DNA of 64,000 nucleotides from JAKLIX01 sp964605655 (lineage in GTDB: Bacteria; Bacteroidota; Bacteroidia; Bacteroidales; CAIXZF01): positions 62,001 to 126,000 of the forward strand of contig CAZSDK010000004.1 of the NCBI GenBank assembly GCA_964605655.1, given 5' to 3'. The notes beneath the pieces are model-generated. The model saw only the letters and a list, made by a program, of their open reading frames with translations, did not search any database and was not told the DNA's origin. Below, piece by piece: positions 51,220-61,101 of the stretch. Position numbers and translations under genes: made by a program. Position 1 is the first letter of the stretch; every line of letters starts with the position of its first letter.

Positions 51220-51846
51220 TTGAACACCTGTTTTCTTTCAACAGCCTACCTTCCAACAGTCAGTTACCTGGCATTGATATACCGGTATGATGCTTTTATC
51301 CTGGAACAGCACGAGAATTACCGGAAACAGTCATGGCGAAACCGCTGTGCCATTGCCGGTCCGAATAACGTTCAGGTACTCAGTATTCCGGTTGATAAGG
51401 AGGACAGGCGTAACGTGCCCATCCGCGACCTGAAGATATCCAATGCAGAGCCTTGGCAGCGGCTGCACTGGAGGTCTGTCATGGCAGCCTATAACAACGC
51501 GCCTTTCTTCCTTTTTTACCGTGATTCCCTGGAACCTTTTTATACCAGGAAGTTCAAATTCCTTTTTGATTTTAACGAGGAACTGTTACTCCTGATCCTC
51601 AGGTGGCTGAAAATCGGGAAAGGTCCGTCCTATACGGAGACTTTTTTGCGTGAGGGCCTTCATGACGCTGATTTCCGGTTCCTTCTTCATCCCAAGCTTC
51701 CTGATCCTGTGACAGTGCCTGTATACCACCAGGTTTTCGCCGAACGGACCGGATTTATCCCCGGTTTAAGCGTGCTGGACCTGATTTGTAATCATGGACC
51801 TGAAAGCATTGATATCCTGCGAAATACACGCTCAACCTGTTTTTAA
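51220..51846 (+). CDS. WbqC-like family protein
   Basis: 208 residues from a TTG at 51220 (MNTCFLSTAYLPTVSYLAL); no ATG precedes the conserved start of the family. The motifs YLPTVSYLALIYRYD, LEQHENYRKQSWRNRC and ILSIPVDK-type strands are typical of WbqC proteins, linked in some bacteria to surface-sugar clusters with no proven activity. It is probably co-transcribed with the DUF2179 gene. Confidence 0.85.
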   Translation: MNTCFLSTAYLPTVSYLALIYRYDAFILEQHENYRKQSWRNRCAIAGPNNVQVLSIPVDKEDRRNVPIRDLKISNAEPWQRLHWRSVMAAYNNAPFFLFYRDSLEPFYTRKFKFLFDFNEELLLLILRWLKIGKGPSYTETFLREGLHDADFRFLLHPKLPDPVTVPVYHQVFAERTGFIPGLSVLDLICNHGPESIDILRNTRSTCF

Positions 51847-51878
51847 TATTTTACTTTACAACAGCAGTCCCTGTTGAT

Positions 51879-51886
51879 TATCTTTG
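51879..51886 (+). promoter_or_regulatory. -7 box for the NlpC/P60 gene
   Basis: TATCTTTG lies 22 bases before the ATG at 51909. Confidence 0.5.
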
Positions 51887-51908
51887 CCAGAAGTAAACTG
51901 CTGAGCCT

Positions 51909-52688
51909 ATGAATTACGGGGCATGTATTTTATCGGTCGTTCCTGTGAGAAAGGAACCGGCCCACCAGGCTGAAATGGTGAACCAGTTGTTATTCGGAGA
52001 TCACTATGAGGTTCTGGAAAGCGAACGGGAATGGTATCATATCCGGACACTCCATGATGGTTATTCAGGCTGGATCAATGAGTTACAACATACAGAATCC
52101 GGGCCGTTTGATAAGGACAGAGAACGGGTGTCAGCACATTTCACCGGTGTGCTTTCGGCGATTGCCTTGGAGACCAGGCATCCCAATGAACCCATCCGCC
52201 TGCCATTCGGTGCCTTTCTTCCTTCCTGTTCCGACGGTGCCTGCCATGTTGCTGGCAATACTTACCAGGTCAGGGGAGAGATATTCCCTATGCCGGGAAT
52301 TCCGCGAAAAGAAACGATCCTTGACCAGGCCTATAAATTGCTTGGTATCCCGTATTTATGGGGAGGAAGGTCTCATTATGGCATCGACTGCAGTGGTTTT
52401 ACCCAGACCATCTTCAGGATGAGCGGCATTGCCTTGCCGCGCGACGCTTCAGATCAGCAGAAGACGGGTGTGGCCGTTGAGACCGTTGAAGAGGTCAGTC
52501 CCGCAGACCTGGCTTTTTTCCATAATGAGAAGGGGAGTATCAGCCATGTGGGCATCCTCCTCGACCCTCACCTCATCATCCATGCTTCCGGTAAGGTCAG
52601 AGTGGATTATTTTGACCAAAAGGGCATCTTCAGAAAGGATCTGGGCGTATATTCCCATCCTTTGCATTCCATCAGGAAGGTTCTTTAG
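51909..52688 (+). CDS. C40 family (NlpC/P60) peptidase with SH3 domains
   Basis: 259 residues. It has two SH3b-like segments (about 5-125, VRKEPAHQAEMVNQLL and ESEREWYHIRT), then an NlpC/P60 domain with the Cys161-containing GIDCSGFTQTIFR, the His in GSISHVGILL and a third polar residue in LIIHASGKVR. Such enzymes cut gamma-D-Glu-DAP bonds in muropeptides. There is no signal peptide, so it may work in the cytosol on recycled peptides, upstream of Mpl-type recycling. A TATCTTTG box precedes the gene. Confidence 0.92.
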   Translation: MNYGACILSVVPVRKEPAHQAEMVNQLLFGDHYEVLESEREWYHIRTLHDGYSGWINELQHTESGPFDKDRERVSAHFTGVLSAIALETRHPNEPIRLPFGAFLPSCSDGACHVAGNTYQVRGEIFPMPGIPRKETILDQAYKLLGIPYLWGGRSHYGIDCSGFTQTIFRMSGIALPRDASDQQKTGVAVETVEEVSPADLAFFHNEKGSISHVGILLDPHLIIHASGKVRVDYFDQKGIFRKDLGVYSHPLHSIRKVL

Positions 52689-52760
52689 AAAATTCTGTCT
52701 CCATTTTTTCCATTTTACTCATTTTTTTCATCTAAATGGGTGAATCTAAAACCCTGAAAA

Positions 52761-53828
52761 ATGAGAAAAAGGATTATTTATGCGCAGGTCATGCTGGGTG
52801 CAGGCCTGCTGTTGAGTGCATCCTGTCAGAAGGATGAGGTGCCGGGTGTGGACCAGGTGAAAACCCAGTCCGTAGCCCTGGGTAATGATGATGAAGCTCT
52901 TGAACAACGCATCATTGCTTTCAAAAATCAATGTAAGTTTCTTCTGGGTACATCGTCCTCAAAATGGGAGACTCTGGTACAGGAAAAGGAGGGATGCTGG
53001 TTGCTGGAAGCGGCCCTGAACCATTCGTATGGATTTGCCGGTGAACTGGTGACCCGGTCCGTGATAGATTCCTGCGGTTTTCAAATTCCTATATGGAAGC
53101 AGGATTCAGTTAAAATGCAGGACCTGGCGAGGCTATGGCATGACATGACCGATACCCTTCATGGGTGGTATGACCGGGTCACCTGGAACGACAGAGCCGT
53201 TTTAGCGGTGGACCTGGCTTATGAAGGACCTCCGGGGACCGGGTCATTGAACATTACCATGAAAGCGGTGATAGGAAAGGTCTCTTTGTTGGACCAGCCT
53301 TTCAGCAACCCTTTCACGGATGGCGATTATTGGTTGTACGGTGGTCTGGCCGGCAAATGCGGTCTGTTCTACGGACAGGGGTTTGGCAGTGATGCCGCCG
53401 GGGAATTGTCGCAGTACCAGCAGTGGTTCCTCCCGACAGAATGGCCGGGCCAGGGCGATCATGTTTATTTTACAGATATCGAGCATATTATGCTCAATGG
53501 AAATTGTTACCCTGATCCGGATGATGATGTTCCCATGGACAACATGAATGATTACCTGATGTTCTACAACGATCCTGCCTTTCCAAACTTCCATGACTGC
53601 CTGAATCCGGATGAGATGTGGCATTATCTCAAAGGTTTGTATCATGTGGTCAGCGATGCTGACAAGGCCCGGTCCCTTACCACACCGCCTCAGAAGGACT
53701 TCATCAGTCTCATCCTGATTGGGGCCTACAGTCCAAGCCAGGTGATCCAGCACAGGACCGACATTACCTATGGCATTAAGCATGTTTCCCTGGACCCGGC
53801 TCTTCCTGTGGTACCCCCTGAGTTATGA
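52761..53828 (+). CDS. Lipoprotein of unknown function
   Basis: 355 residues with a lipoprotein signal (MLGAGLLLSASC, lipid Cys near residue 22). The mature protein has many Trp, Tyr and acidic residues (DVPMDNMNDYLMFYNDP, DPDDDVPMD) that could bind calcium, but no family is recognised. It overlaps the next gene by 4 bp (ATGA) and starts a five-gene surface cluster. Probably outer-membrane-bound. Confidence 0.7.
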   Translation: MRKRIIYAQVMLGAGLLLSASCQKDEVPGVDQVKTQSVALGNDDEALEQRIIAFKNQCKFLLGTSSSKWETLVQEKEGCWLLEAALNHSYGFAGELVTRSVIDSCGFQIPIWKQDSVKMQDLARLWHDMTDTLHGWYDRVTWNDRAVLAVDLAYEGPPGTGSLNITMKAVIGKVSLLDQPFSNPFTDGDYWLYGGLAGKCGLFYGQGFGSDAAGELSQYQQWFLPTEWPGQGDHVYFTDIEHIMLNGNCYPDPDDDVPMDNMNDYLMFYNDPAFPNFHDCLNPDEMWHYLKGLYHVVSDADKARSLTTPPQKDFISLILIGAYSPSQVIQHRTDITYGIKHVSLDPALPVVPPEL

Positions 53829-55312
53829 GGATTATGAGACGCTTGAGAAATGGCCGGTTGACGATGGCCCTTTTCTTTCTTGTCAGCCTGTCGACAGCTG
53901 CCTTTAGTCAATGTCCGCCGGGAAGCCTGGAGATTGATCTGGGCAGTGAGGAAACGATGCTCGGAAGTGTTACCGGTAATGGCGGGGATAAACTGTTTCT
54001 CTGCTCTGTCTCCCGCGACGACGGTAACATTCAAGGGTGGATCCTGAAGTTTGGTGCCTGTTCGGAAGATACCCTGTCGCTCTGGCTGCCACAAGAGGAT
54101 ACCGGTGGATTGTTGTACACCGGTTTCGTGACGCATCAACAGACATACTGCTTCATTGGGACAAAGCCGGGCCTGGACATACAGGGACAGCCCCTGGTGC
54201 CTCTTTTATGGATTTTCGAGACCGATACCCTGCTTCAGGTGATCCGTTCGCAGACTTATGATGTTTTCTTTGGATACCATCAGGTGGATGAGATAAAGGG
54301 GGTATGGAATGAAAATGGCCCGGAATTTTATTTTGCCGGTAATGCCAGGTCGGTCTCCACAGGATGGCCTGAGGAAGATGTCTTTTTCGGATCCGTCGAC
54401 CGGGAGGGAAACCTGATCCATTTCAGACTGGTCCAGCTGCCTTATCCCAATCAGATCGAGAGCATGACATGCGGAAAGGGCAATGGTTTTGAAGTGGTGG
54501 GGTCGGGATTCGCCGCCGGATCGTGGTTGCAGTGGATGTCCCTCGATACTTCACTGCATATGACCATTGTAAGGCCTGTCCAGGTGAGTGGTTTTCAGGA
54601 AGACTGTAGGTCAATGGTTTGGAAATCAGATACTTCTATTTTAGTCTGCTATTCGCGTCAGTTGAATAATGGCGCTACAGACCTGGTACTGGAGGAAATA
54701 GCTGAAAGTGGTAACTCTTTGAATCAATGGCTGGTGGGCGATCCCTGGCAATGGGACCTGCCGGCGAAGGTACAGGCACTGGTAAGGGCCCAGGACTCCG
54801 GGTTCTGGTTTTTTGCCACCATGGATATGGGAAACACTCAGAATACCAGTGTTTTGAAGTTGATTCATTACGACCAACAGATGAACCTGGTATGGTCGGC
54901 TGACCTGTTGGGCCAGCCTAAAAGAGAAGCAGTCATGGTCCAGCCAGGGGAGGGGGAGGGGTGTTTTCTGGCCATTCGTTTTTCTGAGACCGGTACCGGA
55001 GACGGACTATGTTTCTTCTATCTGGATTCTTTAATGGCTGGTTTTCAACCCAATGAAAACAATGAAAGGAAGGGAGGGGCTTACCGTTTGTTTCCCAATC
55101 CGGGGAAGGAATACGTTCAACTCAGGCCTGGAGAAGGGCTCAGTGGGGTGCTGTATATTTATAATGTTAATAATGAGCTGGTTAAAGGACCACAAAAATT
55201 TATACCCGGTCAGAGGTTCGACACATCCTCCCTTCGACCGGGCAGTTACTTTTTTAAGCTGATAAGCGATAAGGGTAAAAGTGAATTTTTAAAATGGATA
55301 AAAATTAAATAA
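53825..55312 (+). CDS. T9SS-sorted secreted protein, unknown
   Basis: 495 residues with a signal peptide (MALFFLVSLSTAAFSQ). The middle (about 30-410) is beta-rich, perhaps a propeller, with no family recognised. The end (about 418-495) is a T9SS type A domain: FPNPGKEYVQL, LYIYNVNNEL and RPGSYFFKLISD. Its ATG overlaps the stop of the lipoprotein gene (ATGA), so translation is probably coupled. It is likely a surface or secreted partner of the lipoprotein. Confidence 0.75.
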   Translation: MRIMRRLRNGRLTMALFFLVSLSTAAFSQCPPGSLEIDLGSEETMLGSVTGNGGDKLFLCSVSRDDGNIQGWILKFGACSEDTLSLWLPQEDTGGLLYTGFVTHQQTYCFIGTKPGLDIQGQPLVPLLWIFETDTLLQVIRSQTYDVFFGYHQVDEIKGVWNENGPEFYFAGNARSVSTGWPEEDVFFGSVDREGNLIHFRLVQLPYPNQIESMTCGKGNGFEVVGSGFAAGSWLQWMSLDTSLHMTIVRPVQVSGFQEDCRSMVWKSDTSILVCYSRQLNNGATDLVLEEIAESGNSLNQWLVGDPWQWDLPAKVQALVRAQDSGFWFFATMDMGNTQNTSVLKLIHYDQQMNLVWSADLLGQPKREAVMVQPGEGEGCFLAIRFSETGTGDGLCFFYLDSLMAGFQPNENNERKGGAYRLFPNPGKEYVQLRPGEGLSGVLYIYNVNNELVKGPQKFIPGQRFDTSSLRPGSYFFKLISDKGKSEFLKWIKIK

Positions 55313-55317
55313 AATCA

Positions 55318-56463
55318 ATGCAAAAACATAAGATTATGAAAACAAAGACGTTTCAATATTTATTAATCATAGCTGGTTTGATCCGGACCGTTTCTGCCGA
55401 AGCTCAGAACTGTATCAATTGCGACGGAGCAACAGTTACTGGTTTGTCGGCATCCGCTATAGGATATAATGCCGTTGCTTCAGGTGATTACAGTCTGGCA
55501 TTTGGGAATGGTGCCCATGCCGGGAGCCTGAGAGCGATTTCCATCGGGAACTCCAGTCTTGCGAATGCCTGGTCCAGTTTTGCCATCGGCAACCTGGTCT
55601 CTTCCACCAACCTCAACTCATTCACGCTGGGTATGGGTTGTTCTGCCTCTAATCCCTTGGTAAATAACATTCAAAACTCCTTATGCGTAGGGTTCAACAG
55701 CAACCTTCCCACCTTGTTTATCGGAGGTTCGTCAGGAGCGGGCACTACGGGGAAAGTTGGTATCGGGACCGCCAATCCTTCAGAGAAGCTTTCGGTTAAC
55801 GGTGTGGTGGAATCGGTCAACGGAGGGTTTCGCTTCCCTGACGGGAGTGTTCAGAATACCAGGGCGCTGGATCCCTGGAAGGAGGCCGGCAGCAATGCCA
55901 TCTGTTTCCCTTCGGGAATGGTAGGCATCGGGACCCAGTCGCCAACGGCACAGTTGGATGTTTATGGTGACATCGTTCTTGGGAAACCGGGCAACAACTT
56001 CATTCTTCATTCCAGGCCATGGATAGGAGATGCCCTGATTATTGCTCCCCAGAATAATTATGGTGGGTGGGACTGGTCGAAATCATTCACCTTAAAAGAC
56101 AATGGCCAGGTTTTTATTGGTGGCGAAATGGCAGTGGGTTCTCAACACATGGGTTATAAACTGGCTGTCAACGGGAAAGTGGTGACAAAAGAAGTCGTCG
56201 TTACCATACAGGATTGGGCTGACGGCGTGTTTGACCCTTCCTATCCCTTGACGAAAATTACTGATCTTGAGCAGTTTATCATTAAGAACGGCCACCTTCC
56301 CGGTGTGCCACCCCAGCATGAGGTCCTCAGTACCGGGCTTGCCCTCGGGCAGATGGATAAAATGTTATTAACAAAGGTGGAGGAATTGACCCTTTATGTT
56401 ATTAACCTTCAGAAAGAGATACAAAAGCTGCAATCAGAGAATTCGGAGAAGGTAAGTTATTAG
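55318..56463 (+). CDS. Tail-fibre-like surface protein with YadA-like head and S74-like end
   Basis: 381 residues. Two starts are possible, 55318 or 55336 (MKTKTFQYLLIIAGLI, signal). Residues of about 40-130 hold YadA-like head repeats (SAIGYNAVASGDYSLAFGNG, SIGNSSLANAW), 140-280 have VGIGT-xxP blocks (KVGIGTANPSEKLSVNG), and the end (about 290-381) resembles the intramolecular chaperone-type region of Bacteroidota fibre proteins: EQFIIKNGHLPGVP, then a coiled coil (MDKMLLTKVEELTLYVINLQKE). It probably forms a trimeric fibre. There is no phage context. It is probably in one operon with its neighbours. Confidence 0.8.
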   Translation: MQKHKIMKTKTFQYLLIIAGLIRTVSAEAQNCINCDGATVTGLSASAIGYNAVASGDYSLAFGNGAHAGSLRAISIGNSSLANAWSSFAIGNLVSSTNLNSFTLGMGCSASNPLVNNIQNSLCVGFNSNLPTLFIGGSSGAGTTGKVGIGTANPSEKLSVNGVVESVNGGFRFPDGSVQNTRALDPWKEAGSNAICFPSGMVGIGTQSPTAQLDVYGDIVLGKPGNNFILHSRPWIGDALIIAPQNNYGGWDWSKSFTLKDNGQVFIGGEMAVGSQHMGYKLAVNGKVVTKEVVVTIQDWADGVFDPSYPLTKITDLEQFIIKNGHLPGVPPQHEVLSTGLALGQMDKMLLTKVEELTLYVINLQKEIQKLQSENSEKVSY

Positions 56464-56482
56464 AACCAAAAAACACAACAAC

Positions 56483-57400
56483 ATGAAAAGAATCATTAGT
56501 GTCATTTTTATGTGGATGGCCGGCTTGACGGCCTATTCACAGGGTTTCTACCTGGAACCTGAGGTGGATACAAAAGGCGACGAGTGGTCTTACCCAAAGA
56601 CGTTGCTGGTGAAAGACAGTGTTACCAAGAACGTTATCACACGAATTGATGTGGCAGCCCTTGATCCATACAGGAACCTTCCACTTCCGGTCGATAACAA
56701 ACTGACCAAAGATTATGGGATCAGGGTGTTTTCTCTGTCGGGAAAATCAATGAAAGACATTCTTCTTCCTGCTACACTGAAACGTTATCAGTTGGAACAG
56801 CCCGGGAAAGTGCGCCCGACCATTGCACACTCTCATCCATTTTATTCGCATTGCGGTGATTTTGTGGTCATTTCTTATAATCTGTTTCTGGGTCACCATA
56901 ATCTGAATCTTGCCTGTGAGGCCTCCGCTTATGTCATGAAGCCAGATGGGAAGTTGCTATGGGAATTGAAAAATAGCGATGTGTATATTGGTGAGGCTTA
57001 CGTTGATCCGTCATTAAGCTACATGTGTCACGGTTTTGGCCTGGCGGATGCCGATACGACACTTCTTAAGCCGGGTGTCAGAATAATAAAAAGAGGTACA
57101 CCCCTAAAGTTTACCGAAGTGCCAGGGAATTTATTCAAGGCTGATTTTGTGCAGTCAGGATTGCTGCTACTCTATATTGAAGATGAGAATGTCAGCCAGG
57201 GACCAGGTATCCGGGTGAACCTGATTGACCTTGAAAAACAACGGCGATACGAGAAAAGGTATGCCGAACAGGAAGTGAATATGATAAAGTCCATTACAAA
57301 AGAAGGCATTCAATTCAGTGATGGCAGAACGGATTTGTTGGGGAAGGATGTAAGAGGGGAGGATCTGTCATGGAAAAATTGGAATATTACTGGAGATTAG
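56483..57400 (+). CDS. Secreted protein of unknown function
   Basis: 305 residues with a signal peptide (ISVIFMWMAGLTAYSQ). It is beta-rich, with DPYRNLPLP, HSHPFYSHCGDFVVISYN and AYVMKPDGKLLWELK, which could be propeller blades. No sorting domain or known family is seen. The next gene begins inside it (31-bp overlap), so the two are probably translated together. Presumably it works with the fibre-like protein or the M23 protein. Confidence 0.65.
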   Translation: MKRIISVIFMWMAGLTAYSQGFYLEPEVDTKGDEWSYPKTLLVKDSVTKNVITRIDVAALDPYRNLPLPVDNKLTKDYGIRVFSLSGKSMKDILLPATLKRYQLEQPGKVRPTIAHSHPFYSHCGDFVVISYNLFLGHHNLNLACEASAYVMKPDGKLLWELKNSDVYIGEAYVDPSLSYMCHGFGLADADTTLLKPGVRIIKRGTPLKFTEVPGNLFKADFVQSGLLLLYIEDENVSQGPGIRVNLIDLEKQRRYEKRYAEQEVNMIKSITKEGIQFSDGRTDLLGKDVRGEDLSWKNWNITGD

Positions 57401-60400
57401 CAGCAAGCATACTGCTTCTCTGTCTCAGCCAGGGAATACAGGCTCAGGTAAGCCTGAAATACCTGCCTTGTCAGACCTGTCCTGTGTCGACTCAGGCACA
57501 GACCTTCCGAATATTGTCAACCTCCGACGATATTAACTCTGATTTTGGGTTCAGGGACTGCCAGGGAGCATCGTCGTGGCATCGGGGAACAGATCTGAAT
57601 ATTCCCGGAGCCAACGATCTCGGGTATCATTTACTCGCTCCGGTGCCAGCTACCATCACGATGCTGAAAATTCTCAACACAGGTTATAAGTATATTGTTC
57701 TGGATGGCCCTGGTAATCAGGATTTTGGGTTCGGTCATATTTTTAATGATGCTCCTTTGCCAATAAAGATAGGGGATTTGGTCTTACTGAAATGCAACAA
57801 TGTCAACCAGTATGCGATCATCAACCTGACCACCCAGAAGGCTATAGGGCCTGTCCAGGGAGCCAGTTGTACCTATAACGGAATCACCTACACGGTGAAC
57901 AACCAGGTAGCTCAGGGACAGGTGGTGGCCCCTCTGGGAAGTTCCGGCAGTGTATCACCCCATTTACATCTGTATCATCCTCAGTCGCCCTTGACTGATC
58001 CTCAGTTGGTGAGCAATGCCAAAGATCCCATGGAAGTGTTGCCTCATTACAATACTGCATACCAGGTGTTTATCTTTTCAACGGAACATTTGACAACCAA
58101 CGGGAGCCAGAACTGGTACCCTGGTGATGACTACGCATCAGTGGGAGTTTGCTGCCAGTTGGCCAACCCTGGCATCCAGGGTAGTCCTCCTGACCAGTAC
58201 TATCACACAGCTGTGATGGATATCGACCAGCTGGAGCTGTTTATAAAACCAAAAGGCAAACCTTCGGAGCCCATGTCGCAATGGGGTCACATAGGATCGG
58301 GCTATCAGTATTTTGCCGGACCGAATTATTACTCATCGATATGCAATGCTTCCCGGGCAGGCTCCCTCATGTATCCGCCCAATCTCAGCTCCATGCCTTT
58401 TGGTTCACACACCCAGACGGGGATCTTTCCTTATGCCTATAACAGCAACCCTTTCGATAATTATTATTTTTCTGACATTATGACTCGCATCCATAAGAAT
58501 CATGTTATGGGTCAATCCTTGACTCTGGCAGGAATTATTGAGGATGCCAGGTATCCGGATGGTGTGTACCAGATGTTTCTACGAATGTCAAGGGTGAACG
58601 GGACCGTGACGGCACCTGCTCAGTCGGCCATCCATGAGATTACCATCGACAATTTCAGGCCTTATATCAAGAAAACAGGTGCCATAAAACAGGTGGGCAT
58701 GCCTGAATTTTATGAGTCTTACTGGGGCTGGAACGGATCGCAGTTGCAGTTTTACCAGCAGGCATCGGGTTCCCTGGCTTTGGGTGAGGATGCCATCATC
58801 CGGGTGACCGCTTCCGAACCCATGAAAGAGGTCACTCTGAAAATAGGTACCTGGCAATCGGCACAGGTTGTGGCAGTCACTGGCACCACCGGAACGGAAT
58901 GGGAATTCGAGGTGCCTGCTTCAGCTTTCACACTTGGACCCAATGTCATGGAAATTAGTGGCTATGATCTGGCTGATAATCCTTTGGAGGGATTTACCAA
59001 TATCAATCCCAAGCCTGCCGGGAGTTTTCCGGTAAGACAGGCTGGCGGGCAATGGCAACCTTCACCCACAGAGCAGAACGACATCGTGCATGCCTTTATG
59101 GTGGTGAGTGCGAGTCCGCCGGTCGCCTATTTTACGCCCAGCAACCTGGTCATCAACCCGGGTGAGAATGTGAACTTTCACGATATGTCACAGGGTACCG
59201 TCGATGAATGGACCTGGGATTTCCCGGGTGGTGATCCCGGGACCTCATCCTCTCCTGATCCCGTCGTTCATTATGATTCGGAGGGTATCTACCTGGTTAC
59301 GCTAACGGTCAGCAATGTATACGGCAGCAGTATCTATAACGGGATCGTGGTTGTCACCGCAAATATGCTGCCTCCCACGGCTGATTTCTCGCCGCAGGAT
59401 GTAACAGTTCCTGTCAATACGGAGATCACTTTCCACGATCTCTCAACAGGGAACCCGACACAATGGTCATGGAATTTTGATGGTGCATCACCACAAAGTA
59501 ACATCCAGGATCCCATGGTCACCTTTGACCAGTGCGGCGTGTACCTTGTGAGTCTTCATGTGAGCAACCAGGCCGGTTCTGATTGGGCATCCGGCTATGT
59601 AAACGTGGTCGAGCAGAACTTCGGGCTCGAAGTCCTCTGTCTGGTCAATCCTTTTCTGCTGAGTCCCGGGACGCCTGCAACGGTGTCAGCCTCAGTGGTC
59701 AATGGTTACCCTCCTTTCCAGTATACTTTCGATTTCGGTGACGGAACGACACAGACGATTTCTTCTAACCAGTATTTCAGTTCATTAAATCACAGCTATC
59801 TGGCAGGAGGGACCTTTCATGTTATTGTGACGGTGCTGGACGGAAACGGGAGCCTGCAATCCTGTGATGAGTCTGTAGAAGTGATAGGGGCTGATCCTTG
59901 TAGCGGTTTCGAAGTCTCTTATTCCATTAGTTCTCAGGGATACAATACTTCAGTACCGGTGAACAACCCGGTCACCTTTACTGCCCAGATCACGGGAGGA
60001 AGTCAACCTTACCTGTATTCCTGGTATTTCTTTCCGGATCCACAAACCGGGGCTCAACCATCTGTCTATCACAGCACTGACTTAGGGCCGCACACCGTGG
60101 TCTTCCCCCAGGCGGGTGACTATTCCGTTTCGTTTCATGTCTGCGATCAGAATGGTTGTGGCAGGACGGTGGAGAAATCGATACATGCCTACCTTCCCCA
60201 GCACTGCCTGGTGAGTAAGATCAATAAGGTCAATGCATCCAAATCGGTTCACCCCATAGGGGTGGTAGATTTCTGGGATTTTACTTTCACTCCGTGGTGC
60301 AGTGCCTGCCAGGACCCGCCCGGGACTTCAAACTTCCCCTGCGAGACCAATAACTACTGGCGCCTGGTCAGGCAACCCGGCAACATCCTGATGGCACAGA

Positions 60401-61095
60401 AGTCAGGAACTCCTTTCCAGGAACCCGGATGTACCCTCTCTAACAGCCTGGACCAGTTGTTTCAGTACAATTTTTCACAGGCAGGGTCTTATGAGTTGTC
60501 TTTAAAGGCCTGGGACCAGAATTGTCAGGTCATGGTAGGCTATGACTGCATGGATCAGACAAGTATCATGATTGATGTTATTGATTGCCAACAGTTTCAG
60601 CACGTGGTCCATGGGTCACCCCCACTCGTACCGGGAGAACTCAGTTATGTGTATGGTGGTGTGATCCAGGTGGCAGGAGAGGATAACCTCTTGTCATTAC
60701 CGGCAGGAACAGGGATCGTCCTGCAGGCTTCCAAAGAGATTCTGCTGGAACCGGGTTTTATTGCATCTGAATTTTCAGAACTTCACGGCTTGATAGAGCC
60801 CTGCCAGAACGGTACTGATGAGGATTGGAATCCCAAAATGAGCGGCAGGACCGGAGTTGATTGGGAGGTCTATCCTAATCCCACCGGCAATACGATTACA
60901 GTCAGATTTAGTGATGTGCCCGGAAACAAAAGTACCATCACCCTGTTGAATATCCTGGGTCAGGCGGTTAAACTGGTTTCAGCAATAGACACCAGGGAGG
61001 TCGGTATAGATCTGACGGATCAACCTCCGGGGGTGTACCTGGTGTTGTTCAAAACAGGTGATCAGGTGTTGATGAAAAAGATCACCCGGATATAA
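57370..61095 (+). CDS. M23-like peptidase domain / PKD repeats / T9SS protein
   Basis: 1241 residues. The signal peptide (AASILLLCLSQGIQA) is followed by an M23 (LytM-like) domain with the zinc ligands in WHRGTDL (His71, Asp75), His123 and PHLHLY (His198, His200). A domain of unknown type follows (about 210-570), then four PKD or PKD-like domains (about 580-900, with WTWDFPGG, WSWNFDGA, YTFDFGDG). Next comes a short beta region (GIVLQASKEILLEPGF) and a T9SS type A sorting domain (about 1165-1241, YPNPTGNTITVRF). It is predicted to be displayed on or shed from the cell to act on peptides of peptidoglycan or other proteins. It starts 31 bp inside the preceding gene. Confidence 0.85.
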   Translation: MEKLEYYWRLAASILLLCLSQGIQAQVSLKYLPCQTCPVSTQAQTFRILSTSDDINSDFGFRDCQGASSWHRGTDLNIPGANDLGYHLLAPVPATITMLKILNTGYKYIVLDGPGNQDFGFGHIFNDAPLPIKIGDLVLLKCNNVNQYAIINLTTQKAIGPVQGASCTYNGITYTVNNQVAQGQVVAPLGSSGSVSPHLHLYHPQSPLTDPQLVSNAKDPMEVLPHYNTAYQVFIFSTEHLTTNGSQNWYPGDDYASVGVCCQLANPGIQGSPPDQYYHTAVMDIDQLELFIKPKGKPSEPMSQWGHIGSGYQYFAGPNYYSSICNASRAGSLMYPPNLSSMPFGSHTQTGIFPYAYNSNPFDNYYFSDIMTRIHKNHVMGQSLTLAGIIEDARYPDGVYQMFLRMSRVNGTVTAPAQSAIHEITIDNFRPYIKKTGAIKQVGMPEFYESYWGWNGSQLQFYQQASGSLALGEDAIIRVTASEPMKEVTLKIGTWQSAQVVAVTGTTGTEWEFEVPASAFTLGPNVMEISGYDLADNPLEGFTNINPKPAGSFPVRQAGGQWQPSPTEQNDIVHAFMVVSASPPVAYFTPSNLVINPGENVNFHDMSQGTVDEWTWDFPGGDPGTSSSPDPVVHYDSEGIYLVTLTVSNVYGSSIYNGIVVVTANMLPPTADFSPQDVTVPVNTEITFHDLSTGNPTQWSWNFDGASPQSNIQDPMVTFDQCGVYLVSLHVSNQAGSDWASGYVNVVEQNFGLEVLCLVNPFLLSPGTPATVSASVVNGYPPFQYTFDFGDGTTQTISSNQYFSSLNHSYLAGGTFHVIVTVLDGNGSLQSCDESVEVIGADPCSGFEVSYSISSQGYNTSVPVNNPVTFTAQITGGSQPYLYSWYFFPDPQTGAQPSVYHSTDLGPHTVVFPQAGDYSVSFHVCDQNGCGRTVEKSIHAYLPQHCLVSKINKVNASKSVHPIGVVDFWDFTFTPWCSACQDPPGTSNFPCETNNYWRLVRQPGNILMAQKSGTPFQEPGCTLSNSLDQLFQYNFSQAGSYELSLKAWDQNCQVMVGYDCMDQTSIMIDVIDCQQFQHVVHGSPPLVPGELSYVYGGVIQVAGEDNLLSLPAGTGIVLQASKEILLEPGFIASEFSELHGLIEPCQNGTDEDWNPKMSGRTGVDWEVYPNPTGNTITVRFSDVPGNKSTITLLNILGQAVKLVSAIDTREVGIDLTDQPPGVYLVLFKTGDQVLMKKITRI

Positions 61096-61101
61096 AAGGG
61101 G

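Noticed and set aside
55318..61095. Prophage or contractile injection system
   Set aside because: There are no sheath, tube, baseplate, terminase or integrase genes; the fibre-like protein has a secretion signal.
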